From DASRDS01 sp035569435 (GTDB taxonomy: Bacteria > Gemmatimonadota > Gemmatimonadetes > Gemmatimonadales > Gemmatimonadaceae), in assembly GCA_035569435.1 (NCBI GenBank), contig DATMNB010000013.1:1-6503 (forward strand): DNA of 6,503 bases. Direction: 5' to 3'. The notes beneath the pieces were generated by a model, which made no database searches, was not told the origin of the DNA, and saw nothing but the letters and a program-made list of their open reading frames with translations. Of this stretch, positions 1 through 5,109 are shown piece by piece (position 1 is the stretch's first letter; each line of letters begins with the position of its first letter). The translations under genes and the position numbers were made by a program.

Positions 1-1
1 G

Positions 2-127
2 TCTCACACTTGCGCAGTGACCGTCAGCGGTACCACAGTCTGTTGGGGAGACAACAGCGACGGTCAGCTTGGGGACGGGAGCACGACCCACCGCTCCATT
101 CCGGTCGCCGTGAGTGGCACGCGATAA
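2..127 (+). CDS. C-terminal end of an RCC1-repeat protein (partial, 5' end outside window)
   Basis: Reading from base 2, the frame is open for 41 codons and ends at TAA 125-127. The peptide begins SHTCAVTVSG and continues TTVCWGDNSDGQLGDGST, then ends PVAVSGTR. The HTCAV...CWGDN..GQLGDG pattern is the hallmark of bacterial RCC1 (regulator of chromosome condensation-like) beta-propeller blades, where paired cysteines and the G-Q-L-G-D-G turn recur once per blade of about 50 residues. In bacteria such proteins are usually exported and often carry Ig-like domains before the propeller; here only the last blade is visible. The start lies left of the window. The next gene begins 23 bases after the stop with no obvious terminator between, so the two are probably co-transcribed. 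The family call is firm; function (ligand binding or adhesion) is unknown. Confidence 0.85.
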   Translation, partial: SHTCAVTVSGTTVCWGDNSDGQLGDGSTTHRSIPVAVSGTR

Positions 128-150
128 GACGGTTCACCCGCAATTCACAA

Positions 151-2895
151 ATGCACACTCGACTCGGTCGGCTGGCACTACGCCACGCCGGTCTCATTGG
201 CCTGGCACTGGTATTCGGCTGCGGCGGGAGCGGAGACAACTCCCCGACCGGCAGCGGCGGCCTATCCAAGATCCTGCTCACACCGAGCACCGACACGATC
301 CAGATCGGCGACACCGTCACGATCGCCGCGCAGCCCCAGTCGGCAAACGGGAGTCCGATCGCGGGCGTGACGCTCTTCTGGTCGACCAGCGCGGCGGGCA
401 TCGCGACCGTCAATCAGAGTGGCCACGTGACCGCTGTCGACTCGGGCACGGCCGTAATCGCCGCCAGCGCCAGCGGCGTGTCGGCCTCGGCTACGATCGT
501 CGTGACCCACAAGAACGTCGCGTCGATCACGCTCGCACCGGCATCCTCGAATCTGTTCGTTAACCAAAACGTCCAACTCGCGGCCACGCTCAAGGATTCC
601 TCTGGGAACGTCCTGACCGGACGCCCGATCACGTGGACGAGCAGCAACACAGCCGCCGCCACCGTCGATCAAGCCGGCTTCGTGCTCGCCGTCGCTGTCG
701 GGTCGGCGACGATCACCGCCAAGTCGGGCGGGGCAACCGGCACGGCATCGATCACCGTGAGCAACGTGCCGGTGGCGTCCATCACGATCACCCCCGCCGC
801 GCCGACCGTGATCGTTGGGCAGACGACCACGCTCACCGCAACGGCAAAGGACGCCGGCGGCAACGTGCTCACCGGACGTCCGGTGTCCTGGACCTCCGCC
901 ACAACGGCCGTCGCCACGATCGACCCGGCGACTGGTGTCGTCACCGGCGTCGCCGCTGGTACATCGATTATCACCGCCACATCCGGCGGCATCTCTGCGC
1001 ACGTGACGGTCACGGTCCAGAACCCGCCCGCGAGCAGCGTCGTCATTTCGCCTAGCGTCGCCAACCTGCTTGTTGGCCAGACGTTGCAGTTGACCGCCAC
1101 GGTCACCGATGCCAGCGGCAACCCGATCACGGGCGCCGTGGTGACCTACACGAGCGGCACCCCGGCGATAGCCTCCGTCACGACCAGCGGCTTGGTGACG
1201 GGCGTTGGGGTGGGCACGGCACTCATCACCGGCAAGAGCGGCACAGCGACTGGTGCCGCGGCAGTGACCGTCGCAGTCGTCCCGGTCAAGACCGTCACCA
1301 TCACGCCCTCCCTGGACACCCTCACGGCGGGCTCGCAGGTGCAGTTGACCGCGACGACGCTCGACAGCGCCGGCAACGTGCTCACCGGTCGCCCCGTGAC
1401 CTGGACCTCGGGCAACACTGGGGAGGCCACGGTCAGCGCGACCGGACTCGTCACCGCCTCCAGTTCGGCGAGCATCACGACCAACCGCACGTTGACCATC
1501 TTCGCCGCGTCGGGATCTGCGCAGGGCGCGGCAACGATCGTCGTCCGGCCGATCGGCATCGCGTCCGTGACCATCACTCCCGCGCTCGATACCGTCGTGC
1601 AGGGCGGCACACGACAGCTCTCAGCAACGGTCATCGACTCGCTGGGACGGACGGTCACGCGCACGATTAGCTGGTCATCGGCCAACCCCAGCATCGCCAG
1701 CGTCAGCGGCTCGGGAGTCGTCACCGGCGGCGTGGATACCGGCTCGACTCAGATCACCGCCACGACGTCAGGCGTCTCAGGCACCAACACTACCGTGGTC
1801 ATCCCCACGGCCACTACCGGCGTGACCGTTTCGCTGAGCCCGGCCAACGACACCTTGGTCGTCGGCGGAACGGGTCGCGCGACGGCGACGACCATGCCTA
1901 CCGGCCGCACCGTCACGTGGTCGTCGTCCAACACGTCGGTGGCCACGATCGACCCCAGTGCGGGGACGATCACGGCTCTTGCCGCCGGATCGACGACGAT
2001 CACCGGGACGTCGGGGAGCGCATCAGGCTCCGTCGTGCTCACCGTCGTGCAGACGCCGACCACTGCCGTCACCGTCACGTTGTCACCTCCGAACGACTCG
2101 CTGGCCGTTGGCGCGAGTGGTCAAGCGACCGCCACGACTACTCCGGCGAATCGACCCGTAACCTGGTCGTCGTCCGCCACGTCGGTTGCGACGATCGATG
2201 CCAGTTCTGGCGCGATAGCCGCCGTAGGCAAGGGTTCGACGACCATCACTGCCACGTCAGGTAGCGTGTCGGGATCGGCGGTGCTCACAGTAACCGCGCC
2301 TCCGCCGGCGTCGGTCAGGCTCGCCCCAACCCCGGACACGATCTTCGCCTCGGCGCCCGGCAACGCAGTGACCCTGACCGCGACCGTGCGCGACGCGAGC
2401 AATAACGTGTTGACCGGTGTCCCTCTGACCTGGGCATCGACGTCCAACGTCGCCGGCGTCGTGGGCGGCGTCGTGACCGCCAGCGGCGCGGGGGTTGGCT
2501 CGACGACGATCTCCGCGACGACGGCCAACAACGTCGTCGGGCAAGCCTCGGTCGTCGTGTTGGGCCACGTCGGCACCGTGGTGCTCTCACCCGCGGCCGG
2601 TACCACGACGCTGAGCACGATTGGTGTCGTCGACCCGAGCAGCGAGCCGGTGTCAGCCACCGTGCTCGATACGTTTGGCAACGTCGTCACGACGTCGGAG
2701 ACGCTGACGTGGGCATCGTCCGACCCCGCCAACGCGCCACTCACCGTCAACGGATCTCCGCCCTCTGGTGCGATTCCTGCTTCGACTGCTGTGACCGTCA
2801 CCTCGACGGGTGTCGTCACCGAGACGGTGACGATCACGGCGACCGCAACCGACGGCAGCATCGTCGGCACCACGACCATTAACATCGTACCGTGA
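151..2895 (+). CDS. Putative lipoprotein with ten tandem Ig-like (BIG2-type) repeats
   Basis: This 914-residue protein starts at ATG 151. The frame is open to base 10, but those codons overlap the RCC1 gene and look non-natural, whereas ATG 151 opens a good lipoprotein signal: basic MHTRLGRLALRH, a hydrophobic core, then V-F-G-C with Cys24 as the likely lipidated residue. Phe at -2 of the lipobox is less usual. No clear Shine-Dalgarno precedes it. A short linker (25-36) leads into ten Ig-like units at about 37-120, 123-205, 208-290, 294-376, 379-466, 470-550, 555-636, 637-718, 719-803 and 807-914. Each has a start like VASITITP, a GQ.(V/T)QLTATxxD strand, a GRPVTWTS core strand, a S.A.VD..G.VT turn and a GTA.ITA.SG...G.A.VTV end. 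The core Trp is present in nine units (77, 162, 247, 418, 508, 590, 672, 761, 854); unit 4 has Tyr333. After Cys24 there is no cysteine, and lysine is scarce. BIG2 arrays typically act as surface stalks or adhesins. No terminal catalytic or binding domain is visible. Confidence 0.9.
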   Translation: MHTRLGRLALRHAGLIGLALVFGCGGSGDNSPTGSGGLSKILLTPSTDTIQIGDTVTIAAQPQSANGSPIAGVTLFWSTSAAGIATVNQSGHVTAVDSGTAVIAASASGVSASATIVVTHKNVASITLAPASSNLFVNQNVQLAATLKDSSGNVLTGRPITWTSSNTAAATVDQAGFVLAVAVGSATITAKSGGATGTASITVSNVPVASITITPAAPTVIVGQTTTLTATAKDAGGNVLTGRPVSWTSATTAVATIDPATGVVTGVAAGTSIITATSGGISAHVTVTVQNPPASSVVISPSVANLLVGQTLQLTATVTDASGNPITGAVVTYTSGTPAIASVTTSGLVTGVGVGTALITGKSGTATGAAAVTVAVVPVKTVTITPSLDTLTAGSQVQLTATTLDSAGNVLTGRPVTWTSGNTGEATVSATGLVTASSSASITTNRTLTIFAASGSAQGAATIVVRPIGIASVTITPALDTVVQGGTRQLSATVIDSLGRTVTRTISWSSANPSIASVSGSGVVTGGVDTGSTQITATTSGVSGTNTTVVIPTATTGVTVSLSPANDTLVVGGTGRATATTMPTGRTVTWSSSNTSVATIDPSAGTITALAAGSTTITGTSGSASGSVVLTVVQTPTTAVTVTLSPPNDSLAVGASGQATATTTPANRPVTWSSSATSVATIDASSGAIAAVGKGSTTITATSGSVSGSAVLTVTAPPPASVRLAPTPDTIFASAPGNAVTLTATVRDASNNVLTGVPLTWASTSNVAGVVGGVVTASGAGVGSTTISATTANNVVGQASVVVLGHVGTVVLSPAAGTTTLSTIGVVDPSSEPVSATVLDTFGNVVTTSETLTWASSDPANAPLTVNGSPPSGAIPASTAVTVTSTGVVTETVTITATATDGSIVGTTTINIVP
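259..2892 (+). repeat. Ten-unit in-frame Ig-like repeat array (about 246-270 bp period)
   Basis: Almost the whole lipoprotein gene is a protein-level tandem repeat. Units 1-6 and 9 are about 81-88 residues, units 7 and 8 are shortened to 82 each by loss of the D.AGN(V)LTG loop, and unit 10 is about 108 residues and much diverged. At the DNA level most units have drifted, but short stretches stay identical: the 18-mer beginning CGGCAACGTGCTC occurs at 858-875 (unit 3) and again at 1371-1388 (unit 5). This pattern fits old duplications with local conversion or selection on the core strand. Confidence 0.85.
1813..2304 (+). repeat. Recent tandem duplication: Ig units 7 and 8
   Basis: Two adjacent 246-bp blocks (1813-2058 and 2059-2304) encode 82-residue units that align without gaps; by eye about 56 of 82 residues match. 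Both share features absent from their neighbours: the N-D-(T/S)-L strand start, a short (T/M)P.(G/N)R turn in place of the D..GNVLTG loop, VTWSSS, TSVATID and GSTTIT.TSGS.SGS. This is the most recent visible duplication in the array. Confidence 0.8.
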
Positions 2896-4010
2896 CGCTC
2901 AAAACCTTCGTCGTAGCGGCGGCATGCGTGCCCGGCATACTGGCCGCCCAGACGCTCTCCCTCAAACGGACGCCGCCGGCGCCGACCGCGGCGGCGTGCC
3001 CCGTCTTTCCCCCGCCGGCGCCACCCGTCCGCGAGCAGACGGAAGAAGCCAACCGCCTCGGGACCGTGGCGCGCGAATCAGCGCTCGAGGGCGACCACAA
3101 GTCGGCGCGGGATCTGTTCAGCCAGGCGGCCCAGCTGAATCCGTCCGACCCGAGTCTCGCCTATCGGCTGGGACGCGAGAACGAAGAGCTAGGCGACACC
3201 ACCAGGGCCGTCCACGAGTACTGCCGGTATCTCTCGATCGCGCCCAAGGGCGGCGAGGAGCCCGGCGTCCGCGGCCGTCTGACGGCGCTCCTCGCGCCGG
3301 CCGTCAATCAACAGGGCACCACCCTGGTCGCGCAGTTCGAGTCAGGCCTGAAGGCGTACGATGCGGGCGATTGGGATGCCTCGGGGACGGCCTTTGGCAA
3401 CGTCACCCACGGCGCGCCCGGATACGCGCCGGCGTACTTTGACCGCGCCCTCGTCCGCGCGCGCCAGCACCACCAGGGCGACGCCATCCGCGACTTCAAC
3501 GCCTACCTGCGCCTGGCGCCAGCGGCCGATGATCGCGGCGACGTCGTGCAGCGCATCGATCAGTTGCGCCACGAGATGCCGAGCGCGGGCGCGGCGTTCG
3601 CCTTTGGACTCCTCCCGGGCGGTGGTCAATACTATACCGGGCAGTACATCCTCGGCGTGTTCGTCACCGGCGCGGCCGGCGGCGGCGTCGCCTTGGCGCT
3701 CACGACCCAGACCGTGACCAAGCTGCACCACTACGTCGACGTCAACGGCGTGCCGTACACCGCGCCATATCAAGCGACCGAGCACAAGAACCTGGCCGCC
3801 GGCATCGGCATCGCTGGTGGGGTGACGCTGCTCGGCGCGATCGAAGCGGTCATCGTCGCCAACCACCGGAACGCGCAGTTGCCGCCGCCGGATAGCACCC
3901 TCACTGCCACGACCGACACCCGGCGCCCGGCGCTCGCGCTGCAGTTCCCGACCGTGGTGCCCAGCGCCGACGGGCTCCGCATCGGCATGCCGATCCACCT
4001 GACGTTCTAG
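2892..4010 (+). CDS. Exported TPR-repeat protein with C-terminal PGxGQ-type membrane domain
   Basis: This is a 372-residue protein starting at GTG 2892, whose last two bases begin the TGA stop of the upstream gene (GTGA, 2892-2895). No Shine-Dalgarno is visible, so translation is probably coupled. Residues 1-20 form a signal peptide ending ILAAQ. A Pro/Ala-rich linker (about 28-46) follows. Helical TPR-like units lie at about 51-84 (ALEGDHKSARDLFSQAAQLNP), 86-119 (LGRENEELGDTTRAVHEY), 145-178 (GLKAYDAGDWDASGTAFGN) and 179-212 (ALVRARQHHQGDAIRDFNAY); the alternating small/aromatic residues and end-of-unit Pro fit TPR. A membrane domain follows: FGLLPGGGQYYTGQY (238-252), a hydrophobic helix at about 251-271, a polar loop 272-300, and a second helix at about 302-323. 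The P-G-x-G-Q-x-Y motif resembles that of DUF5683-like or TM2-like membrane proteins; that family name is a suggestion. The tail 345-372 looks beta-like and ends in Phe. A role as an envelope scaffold or assembly factor for the adjacent repeat proteins is inference. Confidence 0.8.
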   Translation: MTLKTFVVAAACVPGILAAQTLSLKRTPPAPTAAACPVFPPPAPPVREQTEEANRLGTVARESALEGDHKSARDLFSQAAQLNPSDPSLAYRLGRENEELGDTTRAVHEYCRYLSIAPKGGEEPGVRGRLTALLAPAVNQQGTTLVAQFESGLKAYDAGDWDASGTAFGNVTHGAPGYAPAYFDRALVRARQHHQGDAIRDFNAYLRLAPAADDRGDVVQRIDQLRHEMPSAGAAFAFGLLPGGGQYYTGQYILGVFVTGAAGGGVALALTTQTVTKLHHYVDVNGVPYTAPYQATEHKNLAAGIGIAGGVTLLGAIEAVIVANHRNAQLPPPDSTLTATTDTRRPALALQFPTVVPSADGLRIGMPIHLTF

Positions 4011-4044
4011 GACCCGGAGCTAGGAGCCCGGGCTAGGACCCGGG
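4007..4044. repeat. Three tandem 12-13 bp repeats at the convergent gene junction
   Basis: Three units sit head to tail: CTAGGACCCGGAG (4007-4019), CTAGGAGCCCGGG (4020-4032) and CTAGGACCCGGG (4033-4044), followed by CTACC. CTAG is its own reverse complement, so each unit puts a TAG on both strands. The first unit gives the TAG stop (4008-4010) of the plus-strand TPR gene. The second gives the TAG stop (4022-4020) of the minus-strand glycine-zipper gene. Units two and three encode the last residues, PSPGS-like, of the latter. The sequence is seen directly; its origin as a spreading intergenic repeat is inference. Confidence 0.75.
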
Positions 4045-4586
4045 CTACCAACCGCGCGCGCAGGGCGGCCCGCGACGACGCCCTCGTGCCAGTTCTCGCC
4101 AGGCACCAGGTAGCCGACAACGCCGCCCGCCACAAACCCGCCCGCGATGCCGGCCTCGCCCAACTGCGCGGCGTTGTGTTTCGACGCGTTGCCGATGATG
4201 ACGCCAGCCGTGCCACCCGCCAAGGCACCGATCGCTGCGCCGATCAACAAGCCCTTCCACCGCGCGGCGGAGCGGACGCCCTCGCTGATTTCCACGTGCC
4301 GGACGTGCGTGAGCGACAGGCCGATCACCGGCACATGCGACGGCGCCAGGAACAACGAGTCGCGACCAATGTTCCGCACGGTCCCGACCAGATCGACCGG
4401 CGCCTCGTCGCGCTCGCGCACCCACACCCGGACCCGTTCGCCGGTCTTCACCGTGTCCGGGGGCGCGATGAGCGGTCGACTGGCCGATTCCAGCGACACG
4501 GCTTGCGCGCCGAGCGTCCCAACGCTGGCCGCCTCGATGAGCAGTACGACCAGACTCAGCGCGATCCGCATGCCCCCAAACTTCAT
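4020..4586 (-). CDS. Small exported glycine-zipper protein, unknown function
   Basis: This is a 188-residue protein starting at ATG 4586, with its first four bases overlapping the stop of the DinB gene (ATGA, 4583-4586). That coupling favours this start, but ATG 4571 (Met6), preceded by a G-rich GGGGG, is also possible. Residues 1-28 form a signal peptide ending TLGAQA. Residues 48-102 look like a small beta domain: TGERVRVWVRERD, VDLVGTVRNIGRDSLFL, then HVRHVEISEG. This is the pattern of short exported proteins that pair an SH3-like or Lsm-like strand set with a glycine zipper. Two Gly/Ala-rich membrane-type helices follow: KGLLIGAAIGALAGGTAGVIIG (about 111-132, read with a break after 20 residues) and GIAGGFVAGGVVGYLV (146-161). 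The tail 180-188 (SPGPSPGS end) is encoded by the junction tandem repeat. I do not recognise a named family; envelope location is inferred. Confidence 0.7.
   Translation of the reverse strand: MKFGGMRIALSLVVLLIEAASVGTLGAQAVSLESASRPLIAPPDTVKTGERVRVWVRERDEAPVDLVGTVRNIGRDSLFLAPSHVPVIGLSLTHVRHVEISEGVRSAARWKGLLIGAAIGALAGGTAGVIIGNASKHNAAQLGEAGIAGGFVAGGVVGYLVPGENWHEGVVAGRPARAVGSPGPSPGS
4025..4046. terminator. Candidate bidirectional hairpin between convergent genes
   Basis: AGCCCGGG at 4025-4032 and CCCGGGCT at 4039-4046 are perfect reverse complements, giving an 8-bp, almost all G:C stem around the 6-base loop CTAGGA. It lies 14 bases beyond the stop of the plus-strand TPR gene and inside the last codons of the minus-strand gene. 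The position suits a shared transcription stop for converging operons, but neither side has a T-run, so it is not a classical intrinsic terminator. It could instead protect 3' ends or simply follow from the tandem repeat. Confidence 0.45.
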
Positions 4587-5086
4587 CCGGCGCGGACGAC
4601 TTTGGCAGTGGTGATGATCTGAGCGGCATGCCGCTGCGTGTGCTCACCGATATGGAACAGGAGCCCGAGCAGCGTCGTCGGACGCGCCTTCCGCCCAACG
4701 GTCCGCGCCTCGAGGAGCCCATCGGCCGGCGTATCCCTCAGGACCGCCAGCGCGCCAGCGATCGCTGCGCGCGCCTCTCCCACCAGCGCTGCCGCATCCC
4801 CTGTCCCCGGCCGTGACTCGGCGGCGAGCATCTCGTATTGGCGTCGATCGAGCGCCGCGCCCCGCGCATAGGTCAGCAACCGGTCGATGCTCCCCGCGAT
4901 GTGCCGCAGGTGATACCCAACCGACGCCGCACCACCCGGCGTGGTCCATAGCTGATCGCTCGTGAGCCCCTCGGCGGCGCCCGCCATCTCCTCGCCCGCC
5001 TGTATCAACGCGTGGGCCGCCGGCTGAAGCCACGGATCAACCCCCGCCACGGGTCCTCTCAACCAGGCTTCTTCTGTAGTAGCCAC
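4583..5086 (-). CDS. DinB-family (DinB/YfiT-like) four-helix metal-binding protein
   Basis: This is 167 residues from GTG 5086, near the usual 150-170 for the family. The helix-2 motif SVGYHLRHIAGSIDRLL (55-71) and helix-4 motif FHIGEHTQRHAAQI (144-157) match the DinB/YfiT pattern; His62, His149 and His153 are the likely three-His metal site, with His59 and His145 nearby. Homologues are cytoplasmic, bind a divalent metal, and some act as thiol-dependent transferases or hydrolases; the substrate here is not predictable. No signal peptide or membrane segment is seen. The GTG at 5086 lies inside a hairpin and lacks a Shine-Dalgarno. GTG 5050-5048 (residue 13) is preceded by GAGAGGA and would give a 155-residue protein still holding the whole fold (DPWLQPAAHAL onward), so the start is uncertain. 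The gene follows the chemotaxis receptor gene by 19 bases and overlaps the glycine-zipper gene by 4. Confidence 0.85.
   Translation of the reverse strand: MATTEEAWLRGPVAGVDPWLQPAAHALIQAGEEMAGAAEGLTSDQLWTTPGGAASVGYHLRHIAGSIDRLLTYARGAALDRRQYEMLAAESRPGTGDAAALVGEARAAIAGALAVLRDTPADGLLEARTVGRKARPTTLLGLLFHIGEHTQRHAAQIITTAKVVRAG
5054..5060 (-). promoter_or_regulatory. Candidate ribosome binding site for an internal DinB start
   Basis: On the minus strand GAGAGGA (5060 to 5054) is followed after CCC by GTG at 5050-5048. It is the only Shine-Dalgarno-like string near the 5' end of the DinB gene. Spacing is short (3 bases), so it supports but does not prove the downstream start at residue 13. Confidence 0.4.
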
Positions 5087-5109
5087 TGTAGGAAGCTACG
5101 AGTGGCTAC
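5079..5109 (-). promoter_or_regulatory. Strong hairpin spanning the chemotaxis stop and DinB GTG start
   Basis: GTAGCCACT at 5079-5087 and AGTGGCTAC at 5101-5109 are perfect 9-base reverse complements. Inside them GTAG (5088-5091) pairs with CTAC (5096-5099) around the loop GAAG, leaving only base 5100 unpaired. The result is a 13-bp stem with one bulge. In the minus-strand transcript the TAG stop of the chemotaxis gene (5108-5106) lies in the 5' arm, and the GTG (5086-5084) of the DinB gene lies in the 3' arm. No U-run follows, so a simple terminator is unlikely. Possible roles are hiding the start codon until the upstream ribosome opens the stem, mRNA processing or stability, or partial attenuation. 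Confidence 0.55.

Noticed and set aside
10..150. TTG-initiated extension of the Ig lipoprotein by 47 residues
   Set aside because: It overlaps the clear RCC1 frame, has an arginine-rich, non-natural composition, and would bury the lipoprotein signal peptide that begins at ATG 151.
2121..2885. Long open frame on the minus strand across the Ig repeats (254 codons), and similar ones at 262-1002 and 1146-1724
   Set aside because: They are mirror frames of a GC-rich repetitive gene. Their Val/Thr/Ala or Arg/Gly-rich translations show no domain and follow the repeat period of the real gene.
259..2892. CRISPR-like or satellite repeat array
   Set aside because: The periodicity is about 250 bp, in frame and protein-level (Ig-like domains), with no short identical repeats and unique spacers.
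3342..3998. Minus-strand open frame opposite the TPR gene
   Set aside because: The plus strand shows a signal peptide, TPR units and membrane helices; the antisense product is Arg/Gly/Val-rich with no recognisable feature.
4086..4622. Plus-strand open frames opposite the glycine-zipper gene
   Set aside because: The minus strand encodes a convincing signal peptide, beta region and glycine zippers with an ATGA overlap; the plus-strand translation is Arg/Asp-rich with no pattern.
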